Below, piece after piece: positions 1 through 7,492 of a stretch of 9,045 nt of DNA; positions within the stretch are counted from its first letter, which is position 1; every line of letters begins with the position of its first letter. The DNA is from Hyphomicrobiales bacterium. Its GTDB lineage: Bacteria; Pseudomonadota; Alphaproteobacteria; Rhizobiales; CAYWUX01. The position numbers were made by a program, and so were the translations under genes. Location of the stretch: assembly GCA_028279265.1 (NCBI GenBank), contig JANQOC010000069.1, positions 1 to 9,045 on the forward strand, given 5' to 3'. The notes under the pieces were generated by a model that had not been told where the DNA came from, searched no databases, and saw nothing but the letters and a program-made list of their open reading frames with translations.

Positions 1-580
1 CAATGCCGAACCTCGGTGCTTTCAAGACCTGGATGCGCCGGTCCTGTTCCCCCTTGCCGCCGGTTATGAGTGCATGGATGGGTATATTGAGGCCAAGCTG
101 CGTCACATCACCCGGGGTATCGTGCACTTGTCCGTCGGTAATCAGGATAATGCCGGCAAGCCGGTCCGAGGGCAGTCCTTCAAGACCGCGGTTGAGGTCC
201 GCAAATAGGGTCGTCCCATCGCGGTTATCATCGGTTTTCCTGGTGGATGTAATCCACCGTACTTCAAGGTTTGAAAACGACGAGAAGCGGGCGGCAAGCT
301 GATCGCGGATCAGGGCCGTGCGCTCGGCACGTCCGCCGATTCTCTGGCTGGCGCTTTCATCGACCATGACGACAACGATATTGCCTAGCGGTTCCCGTTC
401 CTCCTGCCGCAAATTCGGATTTGCAAGACCAAGGGCCAGAAGGACAAGCGCCAGACAGCGGATCGCGAAACCTCGGCTACGCCGCCATAACAATAACAGG
501 CAGCCAAGCGCCGTCAGGGCCATGGCGGTCCAGAAGAACAGGGGCGGGAGTATGGGGAGAAACTCGATTGACCAGTTCAA
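1..580 (-). CDS. Membrane-anchored VWA-like protein, N-terminal part (cut by window edge)
   Basis: The visible part is 193 residues, running off the left edge. It begins with two hydrophobic helices (about residues 11-31 and 37-53), the second followed by a conserved-looking ANPNL / EREPL stretch. A von Willebrand A-like core follows: a beta strand leading into DESAS (D74, S76, S78), an intact MIDAS DxSxS motif, then DGTT near 121-124 and ITDG at 147-150, which could supply the other metal ligands. The start is a TTG at 580. It fits because it gives a short MNWSIEF leader just before the first helix, with AAGAGGA at 598-592 as ribosome binding site (rather long spacing, 11 nt). The first ATG lies inside helix 1. 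It follows the DUF4159 gene by 16 nt and is the last visible operon gene. The C-terminus is unseen, so total length and any further domain are unknown. I recognise the architecture as one regularly found behind DUF4159 proteins in alphaproteobacteria, often named only hypothetical or membrane protein. Confidence 0.85.
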   Translation of the reverse strand, partial: MNWSIEFLPILPPLFFWTAMALTALGCLLLLWRRSRGFAIRCLALVLLALGLANPNLRQEEREPLGNIVVVMVDESASQRIGGRAERTALIRDQLAARFSSFSNLEVRWITSTRKTDDNRDGTTLFADLNRGLEGLPSDRLAGIILITDGQVHDTPGDVTQLGLNIPIHALITGGKGEQDRRIQVLKAPRFGI

Positions 581-596
581 TGTCTTGGATGTCCTC

Positions 597-3488
597 TTAC
601 TGTCCCAAGCGCTCAAGAAGCGCGGGGATGTGTACCTGATCGGCCTTGTAATTTCCGGTCAGCGCATACATCACAATGTTGACGCCAGTCCGGAACGACA
701 TTTCCCTCTGGTTCTCCCCCCCGGGAACCGTCGGGTAAAGTGGCTGGTTCTGCTCATCCAATGCCCAGGCAGCGGCCAAATCGTTTGATGTAATTAGTAT
801 CGAACTCACACCGTCGGTCCGGCTCGTCGACCGTTCCTGATTTTCGCCGGTCGATACGGGCTGTGCTTCCACCCAGAGCGCGCCGCCATCCCATCTGCCG
901 GGAAAGCTGGAGAGCAGATAAAACGACTTGGTAAGTACGTGCCCCTCAGGAACCGGTTCAAGGCGCGGAATATCCAGTCCGCCGATAATCCGCTGCAGGG
1001 CCGTCGTTCCGGGGCTTTGTTCCCCGGCAACGCCCAAAGGCAACTGCTGCTGGAAATCCTTAGTGTCAAAAATGATCATGCCGCCTTGCTTCATATAGGC
1101 ATCCACCTTGGCGAGTGTGGATTCCGTGAGGCGCTCGGCATCGGCCCGGACCGGCCAGTAAAGCACGGGGAAAAATGCGAGTTCATCCACATCGACATTA
1201 ATGCCGATAGGTTCCGCCGGTTCAATGGCCGTGCGTGCCCTGAGTACGCGACTGAGCCCCAGTAAGCCCTGGCGGGACATCCGGTCGGTTCCCTCATCGC
1301 CGGTAACAATATAGGCAAGACGCGTGTCTAGGGCAGCTTCCAAAGCGAAAGCTGTGCGATCCTTGTCTTCGTTCTGGGCCTGAACCGGTACGTTGCCCCA
1401 GGAAACAAATCCCAGGGTCGTCAAAAGCAACAGAATAGCGGAGATACTGTAGGCCCCAGAAGGACTGGCTCTGCGAAATCCACCTGACATGACAAGCATG
1501 ATAATAGCATCAAGGAAGAACAGTGCCAATGCCGCAAAAAGGAGCCAGGGTTTCAAGGAAAGGGACTCGCTACGTTCGTAAGCGACGACCGGCATGCCCG
1601 AGGGGGAGGACCGGAAGGCCGTTAAATTCGTATCCCGAGTGATTACGTTCAGGCTGCGAACGGAACCCTGGGGCCCGTAAATCCCCGGGGGATGCTTGAG
1701 GCTGGGTTTTAGTTCCGCGAGCTTGCTCTTGTCGATGGGTTCAACCGTGGATGGGGGCGAAACCAGCTTGCCATAGCCATCCAGTGTCTGTGTCGGGGCA
1801 AGAAGCTGGGCCTGGTTGATTAGCGGTCCAGAATTCTGAGTTCCTGTTTCCGATTGATTTGCGGGCGATCCGTCTCCGGTACCGGACACAGGCGAGTCCA
1901 GGTTAGCCGAGAAATCCACAATCCGACGCAACATGCTCACGAACAAACCCGACAGTGGCAGGTTTGACCAGTCGGAATTTGCCGTCACGTGAAACAGCAC
2001 CACCCAGCCTTTGCCTGTTTGCCGGGCGGTAACCAGAGGCGTGCCGTCATTAAGACGGGCCCAAATCTGCGAATCAGCCGTGGTATTCAGGGGATCAGCC
2101 AGGACCTGGCGATTGATCAGCACATCTTCGGAAACATCCAGTCCATAAAACAGACTTGAATTTTCGAACGGGCTTAGGGATTGCGGCGTACTCCAGGACA
2201 GGGCCCCGCCTAGCACACGGCCGCCTTTGCGCAGTTTGACAGGCAGTAACTCGTCGGAATCCCGTTCCAGCCGCGGACCGGCAAAACGCAGGAGGACGCC
2301 GCCGTCATTCACCCATTTTGTCAGGCCTTGTTCGCTCTGTCCCACGAGTTTGCCTATGTTGGCGAGAATGATCACCGACGGGTTCTGGGACAGGATCGTG
2401 GTTACGGAAGTGGCGATGTTGCTTTCCCGCGCCGTTGCCAGTTCCGAAAATGGTGCGATGGCACGCTCAACATAATAAATCGGCGACAGAAGCGGTTGTG
2501 CCAGTTCGCGGGATTCGCCGGAGATTAATCCGACTCTCCGGCGCTGGGTCCGGGAATCCAGGAGATGAACGGCACCGGCGGAATTTTCCGAAACGATTTG
2601 TAATTCGGCCACCTGGTTACGAATTTCGAGGGGAAGGTCCAGTTCAACACTGACTTCCTTGGCCGAACCCGAAAGCGCAAATTCGGCATCCCCGAGCAGG
2701 GCCCCGCGCGTACTCTTGGCCATGACACGTCCCGAGACCGATCCTTCACCGGCCCGGATAATACGGACAACCATCGCATCGGAAGCATTGTTCTCAAGGT
2801 TCAGACCGAGGGATTTGGGATTGGCATCGCGGAAGAGGGTAAGGTTCACCTGGCCATCGTTCAGCTGACCGAGACGTTCGGCGAAAGCATCGGCCTGACC
2901 ATAGTCAAGTCCGTCATTGAGCCAGAACACGGCCATTTCTTCTTGACCGGTAATCTCTGCCTCCAGCTTCTCGATAACCGCTTGCCGGTCGGGATCAAAA
3001 GGTTGCGGTAACAGGCTGGCGGCTCGTTCTTCGGCTTTTTTCGGCGACAGGGGGGTGAGGTCCAGAGGCGATCCGGTTGCAGCGGTGTTTGCAATGATGA
3101 CAGTGCGCGATAGTCTTTCCGCCTGGTCGATCAGGTTCGACATCACCTCAACGCGCTCGTTCCATACCGGGGCCGAAGCCCAGCCATTGTCAACGACGAT
3201 CAAAATCGGACCGTTGCCGTTCAGATTTGTCCTGTCCGGATTGAGGACAGGTTGCGCCAGAGCGAAGATTATCAGCGCCGCTAACAAAATCCGCAGAGCT
3301 GTCAGCCACCATGGGCTGTGCACGGGCGTCTGTTCCTCCGAATCCAGATCGAGCAGCAATCGTGTCGGCGGAAACCAGATCTGCCGGGGACGCGGCGGCG
3401 TAAAACGCAACAGCCACCAGATTATGGGCAGGACAACAAGACCTGCCAGTATCCAGGGCGAGAGAAAACCTATGAGCCCTAGGTTCAT
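597..3488 (-). CDS. BatA-like / DUF4159 membrane protein
   Basis: This is a 963-residue membrane protein. The N-terminus matches the BatA (aerotolerance regulator) N-terminal domain: helix at about 5-27, then a FTPPRP / IWFPPTRLL loop, then helix at about 60-83. A VWA-like segment follows, but its MIDAS is degenerate (D100-NGWA instead of DxSxS), so metal binding there is doubtful. A middle Rossmann-like segment contains WVNDGGVLLRFAGPRLE (392-408), reminiscent of a glutamine-amidotransferase-like fold. A polar, low-complexity linker (about 530-560) precedes two more helices (646-668 and 680-698). The C-terminus (about 711-957) is a DUF4159 domain, with TRLAYIVTGD, SRVLRARTA, DELAFFPVLYWP and YMKQGGMIIFDTKD. 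No catalytic Cys/His pair is evident, so I do not call it an enzyme. The ATG at 3488 shares ATGA with the stop of the DUF58 gene, indicating translational coupling. Its job is probably as membrane partner of the MoxR/DUF58 pair (inference). Confidence 0.92.
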   Translation of the reverse strand: MNLGLIGFLSPWILAGLVVLPIIWWLLRFTPPRPRQIWFPPTRLLLDLDSEEQTPVHSPWWLTALRILLAALIIFALAQPVLNPDRTNLNGNGPILIVVDNGWASAPVWNERVEVMSNLIDQAERLSRTVIIANTAATGSPLDLTPLSPKKAEERAASLLPQPFDPDRQAVIEKLEAEITGQEEMAVFWLNDGLDYGQADAFAERLGQLNDGQVNLTLFRDANPKSLGLNLENNASDAMVVRIIRAGEGSVSGRVMAKSTRGALLGDAEFALSGSAKEVSVELDLPLEIRNQVAELQIVSENSAGAVHLLDSRTQRRRVGLISGESRELAQPLLSPIYYVERAIAPFSELATARESNIATSVTTILSQNPSVIILANIGKLVGQSEQGLTKWVNDGGVLLRFAGPRLERDSDELLPVKLRKGGRVLGGALSWSTPQSLSPFENSSLFYGLDVSEDVLINRQVLADPLNTTADSQIWARLNDGTPLVTARQTGKGWVVLFHVTANSDWSNLPLSGLFVSMLRRIVDFSANLDSPVSGTGDGSPANQSETGTQNSGPLINQAQLLAPTQTLDGYGKLVSPPSTVEPIDKSKLAELKPSLKHPPGIYGPQGSVRSLNVITRDTNLTAFRSSPSGMPVVAYERSESLSLKPWLLFAALALFFLDAIIMLVMSGGFRRASPSGAYSISAILLLLTTLGFVSWGNVPVQAQNEDKDRTAFALEAALDTRLAYIVTGDEGTDRMSRQGLLGLSRVLRARTAIEPAEPIGINVDVDELAFFPVLYWPVRADAERLTESTLAKVDAYMKQGGMIIFDTKDFQQQLPLGVAGEQSPGTTALQRIIGGLDIPRLEPVPEGHVLTKSFYLLSSFPGRWDGGALWVEAQPVSTGENQERSTSRTDGVSSILITSNDLAAAWALDEQNQPLYPTVPGGENQREMSFRTGVNIVMYALTGNYKADQVHIPALLERLGQ

Positions 3489-4471
3489 GTGCGCCCTCCA
3501 CGCAGTGAGTTACGGTCCAGACCCTTCCCACTATCCTCTACAGTCGGTCTTGCGGTTTGATAGTGCGATTCCTGACCGGTTAGTTTCGTGTACAAAGCCA
3601 GCAGGGCCTCACCAGCCGGCCGATCCGTATGATGCAGCAGAAAAGACCATTCCATGTTCTGCGTTAGATCCTGCAGTTTGGACCGGTGTTCGGCAAGTTT
3701 GAGCGTGTATCCGTCCCTGAGGGTTTCCGCGCGTCCCGTGAGCAGGCTATGACTGCCCTCCCGGGCTTCAAAAAGTGTGCGTCCACTATAAGGCAGTGTT
3801 TCTTCCGCCGGGTCGAACACCTGAACCAGGTGACCCCTCACACCCTGGCTTGCAATTTGCTTGAAGCCTTGTGTGAGTTCTTCAGGTTGATCCAGAAAAT
3901 CGCCAAAAGTGACGAATTCGGAAAACGGGCTGAACACCGTGTCCGGCGGCAGGCTTTGCAAATTCGATCCATCAGTAACCATCTGCAGAACAGATTCCGC
4001 GAGTTTGGCCATCGCCATGCGGCTCGCGGTCGGCGTCATATAGCCGACGATACCGACACGTTCGCCAGCAAGGACCAGCAGTTCCGAGAGCGCCAGCATC
4101 AGGACCAGTGATCGATCGACCTTGGTAACCTGGGACAGGTGGGAACCAAATCCCATGGAGCGGGAAAGATCCGGCCACAGCCATATCGTATGGGCGGCTT
4201 CCCACTCGCGTTCGCGGATATAGAGCGTGTCAGAACTTGCCGACCGGCGCCAGTCAATCTCACTGACCGTATCGCTTTGCTCATAGGGGCGGAATTGCCA
4301 GAAAGTTTCCCCCGGTCCTCGCCGCCGCCGGCCGTGAATACCATGGGTGATGGTGTGGGCAACCCGTTTGGCTTCCACCAGAAGTTCCGGCAGCCGTTCG
4401 GCCAGACTATGGGCCTGTTCTTCAAGACTGCCAATGTTCTTGCTAAGCGCGTTAAAGGAAGATTCTGCCAC
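3485..4471 (-). CDS. DUF58 domain protein, VWA-like partner of MoxR
   Basis: This is a 328-residue protein with no membrane helix, so probably cytoplasmic. It carries the hallmark DUF58 block: HGIHGRRRRGPGETFWQFRP (43-62), then YEQSDTVSEIDWRRSA (63-78) and YIREREWEA (84-92). A VWA-like core follows with an intact MIDAS motif DLSRS (D101, S103, S105) and a later aspartate in FGDFLD (D191) that could complete the site. The start is GTG at 4471, preceded by GGAG with 10-nt spacing. No better ATG lies nearby. It lies 31 nt downstream of moxR and overlaps the next gene by 4 nt (ATGA). DUF58 proteins are almost always encoded next to MoxR ATPases and are thought to act with them as substrate-binding or adaptor subunits. 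The client protein here is unknown. The family call is firm; the role is inference from context. Confidence 0.93.
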   Translation of the reverse strand: MAESSFNALSKNIGSLEEQAHSLAERLPELLVEAKRVAHTITHGIHGRRRRGPGETFWQFRPYEQSDTVSEIDWRRSASSDTLYIREREWEAAHTIWLWPDLSRSMGFGSHLSQVTKVDRSLVLMLALSELLVLAGERVGIVGYMTPTASRMAMAKLAESVLQMVTDGSNLQSLPPDTVFSPFSEFVTFGDFLDQPEELTQGFKQIASQGVRGHLVQVFDPAEETLPYSGRTLFEAREGSHSLLTGRAETLRDGYTLKLAEHRSKLQDLTQNMEWSFLLHHTDRPAGEALLALYTKLTGQESHYQTARPTVEDSGKGLDRNSLRGGRT

Positions 4472-4502
4472 GTCAGGCTTACTCCAATCAGGCTTTGTCC
4501 GA

Positions 4503-5507
4503 TCAGTCCTGTTCGAGATTGTCGGACAGTTGCTTGATAATATCTTCGATTTGGACGCCTTCGGCGCGGGCCGCGAAAGTCAGGGCCATTCTGTGTTTCA
4601 GGACCGGTTCCGCGAGATTGATCACATCATCTACCGACGGGGCCAGACGTCCATCGATCAGGGCTTTGGCACGGACCGCGAACATCAGCGACTGACTGGC
4701 GCGGGGACCCGGTCCCCAGGCAACGAGCCGGTTAATATGTTCATCAGCATCTTCGCCGGGACGGGCTGCTCTGACCAGTTTCAAAATGGCATCTACGACT
4801 TTGTCGCTGACAGGCAGTTGCCGCAACAGGCGCTGCGCGGAAAGTATCTCCGAATCGGAGAGAATTTTCACCAGGCTCCTGTCTTCGGTTCCCGTCGTCG
4901 CAAACAGCATTTTGCGCTCGGCCACCTCGTCCGGGTAGTTGACGTCAATCTGAACCAGGAAGCGGTCAAGCTGTGCTTCTGGAAGCGGATAAGTTCCCTC
5001 CTGCTCCAGCGGGTTCTGGGTTGCCAGGACATGAAAGGGTGTCGGAATGTTGTGGCGTTCACCGGCAAACGAAACATGGTGCTCCTGCATCGCCTGCAAC
5101 AGGGCGGACTGGGTCTTCGGGCTGGCACGATTTATTTCGTCGGCCATGAGCAGTTGGGTGAAAACAGGGCCTTTGATAAATCGGAACTGGCGTTTGCCCA
5201 GTTCGTTCTCTTCCAGAACTTCCGAGCCGATAATGTCGGACGGCATGAGGTCCGGCGTAAACTGGATACGTTTATTGTCCAAACCGAGCACGTGTCCCAG
5301 CGTTTCCACGAGGCTGGTTTTCGCCAGTCCGGGAACCCCGATCAGCAGCGCATGTCCGCCCGATAAAACGGTGATCAAAGTAAGTTCGATGATTTCGCGC
5401 TGACCGAAGATCACCGACGATGCAGCATCCATCACCTGGCGAATTTTTTCACTCACATGTTCGACGCGTTCAACAATATTTTCGTCTGTCTGGCTTATGT
5501 TTGTCAT
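4503..5507 (-). CDS. MoxR-family AAA+ ATPase
   Basis: This is a cytoplasmic AAA+ ATPase of 334 residues, the usual length for MoxR. Visible motifs, in order: Walker A GVPGLAKT (57-64), FTPDLMPSD (83-91), Walker B LLMADEINR (119-127), sensor 1 ATQNP (162-166), the arginine-finger region EAQLDRF (177-183, R182), and a sensor 2 region GPGPRASQSL (265-274). All key residues are present, so it should bind and hydrolyse ATP, and the family typically forms hexamers. I chose ATG at 5507, preceded by GGA 4 nt upstream (GGAAGCT). An in-frame TTG at 5516 would add three residues but has no ribosome binding site. It is the first gene of the minus-strand cluster and so likely energises its DUF58 and VWA-like partners. 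MoxR systems are described as chaperone-like, for example in cofactor insertion or stress responses. Which process applies here cannot be read from the sequence. Confidence 0.95.
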   Translation of the reverse strand: MTNISQTDENIVERVEHVSEKIRQVMDAASSVIFGQREIIELTLITVLSGGHALLIGVPGLAKTSLVETLGHVLGLDNKRIQFTPDLMPSDIIGSEVLEENELGKRQFRFIKGPVFTQLLMADEINRASPKTQSALLQAMQEHHVSFAGERHNIPTPFHVLATQNPLEQEGTYPLPEAQLDRFLVQIDVNYPDEVAERKMLFATTGTEDRSLVKILSDSEILSAQRLLRQLPVSDKVVDAILKLVRAARPGEDADEHINRLVAWGPGPRASQSLMFAVRAKALIDGRLAPSVDDVINLAEPVLKHRMALTFAARAEGVQIEDIIKQLSDNLEQD

Positions 5508-5533
5508 AGCTTCCAATCTAGGTTACGCCCTAC

Positions 5534-5550
5534 TTGTCTTATGCAGACAA
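5534..5550. promoter_or_regulatory. Inverted repeat, candidate operator of the moxR operon
   Basis: The sequence TTGTCT-TATGC-AGACAA is a perfect inverted repeat with 6-bp arms and a 5-bp spacer, 27 nt upstream of the moxR start codon. Its centre (5542) falls where transcription would begin if the neighbouring TATATT (5554-5549, minus strand) is the -10 box. A dimeric repressor bound here would block initiation. The repeat is seen directly; the operator role is inference, and I cannot name the regulator. Confidence 0.45.
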
Positions 5551-5554
5551 TATA
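5549..5554 (-). promoter_or_regulatory. Candidate -10 box of the moxR operon
   Basis: Read on the minus strand this is TATATT, five of six matches to TATAAT. It would start transcription near 5542, giving a leader of about 35 nt before the moxR ATG at 5507. No good -35 box is found 16-18 nt upstream (the best is TTTCTG), so if real the promoter is weak, activator-dependent, or read by an alternative sigma factor. Confidence 0.35.
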
Positions 5555-5641
5555 GGGAGTTTATCGGATTTCAGAAACAGTTTGCTGCTAAATTTCGTCA
5601 CAAAATTGTTAGTGAACTGATGGACAGGAAATCCAGGAGAA

Positions 5642-5671
5642 TTGCCAAATCCGGCGGTTCTATGGAATTAT
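5642..5671 (+). promoter_or_regulatory. Candidate promoter for the DUF1285 gene
   Basis: TTGCCA (5642-5647) matches the -35 consensus at five of six positions. It is followed after 18 nt by AATTAT (5666-5671), four of six to the -10 consensus. Initiation near 5678 would leave about 47 nt before the ATG at 5725 and would exclude the earlier in-frame ATGs at 5620 and 5662. This is a consensus match only. Confidence 0.3.
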
Positions 5672-5724
5672 CTCATCAACCCATTAGATATATCTCATTC
5701 AAACCATCTTTAATCGCGCAAACT

Positions 5725-6378
5725 ATGCCACGAAGATCAAATTCTTATGAATTAGGTTCCGACAACAGCATCAGGCATTTGGAAAATAAGCTGAAAGACA
5801 CCCTATCAGTGGTGCAGAGCAAAGCTGTTCGTCCCGCGCCTGTTGAGAGTTGGACCCCTGATTATCGCGGCGATCTGGACCTGAAGATAAATCGCGACGG
5901 CATTTGGTTCCATGAAGGGCGACAGATCGTTCGCGAGTCCCTCGTGCGGCTGTTTGCCTCGATATTGAGAAAAGACGAAGATGGTCGCCACTATCTCGTC
6001 ACCCCCGTTGAGAAGTACGGGATCACCGTCGAAGACGCCCCTTTTCTGGGCGTGGAATTGGAGGTTCACGGCGAATTCAGATCCCAGGAGATCGTGTTTT
6101 TCACTAATGTCGGGGAACAGATCTCAGTCGGGCAGGATCACTTCTTGCGTTTTTCCCACAGTCCGGCAGACGGTTCGTTCCGGGCCTATGTCCATGTGCG
6201 GGGGCGACTTGAAGCCCTGGTCAGCCGATCCCTGACCTATGATCTTGTGGATCTTGCCGTGGAGGGCATATTCGAGGACAAGCCGGTCCTCGGTGTCTGG
6301 AGCGGATCGGTGTTCTTTCCCATGTCGACCCCCGACTTCGAACCTATTGAATCGCAGGACGAAAACCTTAGATCTTAG
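5725..6378 (+). CDS. DUF1285 domain protein
   Basis: This is a soluble protein of 217 residues from this start. The conserved DUF1285 core is clear: RGDLDLKINRDGIWFHEG (48-65), a leucine-rich RESLVRLFASILRKD (70-84), YLVTPVEKYGITVEDAPF (90-107), and VHVRGRLEALVSRSL / YDLVDLA (156-178). The family is conserved in proteobacteria, but no biochemical function is established that I can state. The start is uncertain: the frame is open from before 5500 with ATGs at 5620, 5662 and 5725, and none has a good ribosome binding site. I prefer 5725 because the upstream stretch is AT-rich, looks non-coding, contains a promoter candidate, and gives a length near the family's usual 190-210. A TTG at 5779 is also possible. 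It is transcribed away from moxR and ends 70 nt before the NUDIX gene. Confidence 0.88.
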   Translation: MPRRSNSYELGSDNSIRHLENKLKDTLSVVQSKAVRPAPVESWTPDYRGDLDLKINRDGIWFHEGRQIVRESLVRLFASILRKDEDGRHYLVTPVEKYGITVEDAPFLGVELEVHGEFRSQEIVFFTNVGEQISVGQDHFLRFSHSPADGSFRAYVHVRGRLEALVSRSLTYDLVDLAVEGIFEDKPVLGVWSGSVFFPMSTPDFEPIESQDENLRS

Positions 6379-6395
6379 CTGTGTGGACTGAAATT

Positions 6396-6420
6396 ATTTA
6401 ACAATTCAGAAATTTAACAA
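6396..6420. repeat. Short direct repeat between DUF1285 and NUDIX genes
   Basis: ATTTAACAA occurs twice (6396-6404 and 6412-6420), a perfect 9-bp direct repeat with a 16-bp period in an AT-rich 70-nt gap. It could be a site for a regulator or simply chance in AT-rich sequence. No convincing terminator or promoter is seen in this gap. Confidence 0.35.
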
Positions 6421-6448
6421 ACCAGAGAAAGAAAGCTGGTAAAAGGAA

Positions 6449-7138
6449 ATGCTGGAACGAACGTTCGGGAATGATAGTTACTGGCAAGTTATGACGGAAT
6501 TTTCTGCTGCAGATATTCGTGTGCGTGCGCAAAATGAATTACCGAAGGACTTTTCGGCCGTCGGTGAGATGGCCCGTCCGGATTCTGAGAGGAGCGATTA
6601 CGACGTTGATGAAAAAAACAAACCATCAGATTTTCTAACGTCGGAATTTCGTCAGGCTGCTGTTCTCGTCCCGATCATCGAGCGCTCGGCGTCGACCACC
6701 GTATTGCTGACCCAGCGTTCCCATGAACTGCCTACCCACGCCGGACAGATTTCTTTTCCCGGCGGTAAAATCGAGGTCTATGACCAGACACCGCTCGATA
6801 CCGCTTACCGGGAAACGGAAGAGGAGATCGGGCTGGATCGGCAACATGTGGAATTCGTCGGTGTACTGGACAAATACCGAACCGGGACAGGATTTCTGAT
6901 CACCCCGATCCTGGGTATCGTCAAGCCGGATTTCGATCTCAGTCTCGACCACAATGAAGTCGCCGAGGTTTTTGAAGTTCCGTTGAGCTTCCTAATGACC
7001 GCCGACAATCATGAACTGCATCAAAGAGAAATCATGGGGCGGCACCGGACCTTTTATGCTATGCCTTATGAAGACAAATACATTTGGGGGGCAACAGCAG
7101 GAATCTTGAGAAATCTGTTTGAAAGGCTGTACGTCTGA
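6449..7138 (+). CDS. NUDIX hydrolase, probable CoA pyrophosphatase
   Basis: This is a 229-residue cytoplasmic hydrolase. The stretch VLLTQRSHELPTHAGQISFP (85-104) followed by GG is the extra signature of the CoA-pyrophosphatase (NudL/YeaB-like) branch. It runs directly into a Nudix box whose core is RETEEEIGL (121-129), carrying the metal-binding glutamates. Such enzymes split CoA or its derivatives into phosphopantetheine-type products and 3',5'-ADP, using Mg or Mn. The usual upstream Nudix glutamate is not in the textbook register; this branch often varies there. The N-terminal 60 residues are polar and poorly conserved-looking. The ATG at 6449 has AAAAGG very close (2 nt); an ATG at 6491 would give 215 residues starting MTEFSAADIR, but lacks a ribosome binding site. 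The stop overlaps the DUF6111 start (TGATG), so the two are probably co-translated. The family is secure; the exact substrate is inferred. Confidence 0.92.
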   Translation: MLERTFGNDSYWQVMTEFSAADIRVRAQNELPKDFSAVGEMARPDSERSDYDVDEKNKPSDFLTSEFRQAAVLVPIIERSASTTVLLTQRSHELPTHAGQISFPGGKIEVYDQTPLDTAYRETEEEIGLDRQHVEFVGVLDKYRTGTGFLITPILGIVKPDFDLSLDHNEVAEVFEVPLSFLMTADNHELHQREIMGRHRTFYAMPYEDKYIWGATAGILRNLFERLYV

Positions 7139-7329
7139 TGCCCCGTGTCCTCTTTATAATGGCGATCGCATTTTGCTTCCCCTTCCTGCTTTATGCTGCT
7201 TATCGGGCACTGAGGCGCAGTCCGGGAGAAGCGCTGTGGGCAGGTGCGCCCTTTGACTGGTTGACGATTGCCGGTTCGCTTACGGCAATTGTCACGATCG
7301 CGACATTTATCGTCGTCACCAACGCCTGA
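7138..7329 (+). CDS. DUF6111 family small membrane protein
   Basis: This is a 63-residue protein with two hydrophobic helices (about 5-22 and 42-60), separated by a short basic and polar loop (RALRRSPGEALWAGAPFDW). The pattern, with an early FPFLLYAAYRALRR and a C-terminal glycine/alanine helix, matches the small DUF6111 membrane family. It is sited between a NUDIX hydrolase and the CCA-adding enzyme, a neighbourhood I recall as usual for that family. It starts at the ATG overlapping the NUDIX stop by one base (TGATG), so translation is probably coupled. The function is unknown; it probably sits in the inner membrane. Confidence 0.82.
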   Translation: MPRVLFIMAIAFCFPFLLYAAYRALRRSPGEALWAGAPFDWLTIAGSLTAIVTIATFIVVTNA

Positions 7330-7397
7330 TTTAAGTTCGTGCGTCGATGGAATCGGTTAAACGCGAGAACTCCGATCGGGTTTAGTGACCGTGCCTC

Positions 7398-7425
7398 TTG
7401 TCACTTGTCCCTGACTCGGTACCAT
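7398..7425 (+). promoter_or_regulatory. Candidate promoter for the CCA-adding enzyme gene
   Basis: TTGTCA (7398-7403, five of six to the -35 consensus) is followed after 16 nt by TACCAT (7420-7425, four of six to the -10). Initiation near 7432 would give a leader of about 68 nt. The 170-nt gap after the DUF6111 gene makes a separate promoter plausible. A tandem CTTGTCA/CTTGTCC (7397-7410) overlaps the -35, and a GTGAC/GTCAC inverted pair (7385-7389 and 7400-7404) flanks it. Confidence 0.3.
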
Positions 7426-7492
7426 TCAAGCAGCGATTCAGGGGATGGTGGTCAGTCAGTCGCCGGAGTTATTCCAGAAACCAGGGGCGAAG

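Noticed and set aside
3055..3702. Plus-strand open frame (215 codons) opposite the DUF4159 and DUF58 genes
   Set aside because: It spans the junction of two well-supported minus-strand genes and shows no domain or low-noise motif.
4347..5366. Long plus-strand open frame (339 codons) opposite moxR
   Set aside because: It lies antisense to a clear MoxR ATPase with all motifs intact, and its translation resembles no family. It is a shadow of codon usage.
5508..5516. TTG start adding three residues to MoxR
   Set aside because: There is no ribosome binding site before it, while the ATG at 5507 has a GGA nearby and gives a family-typical N-terminus.
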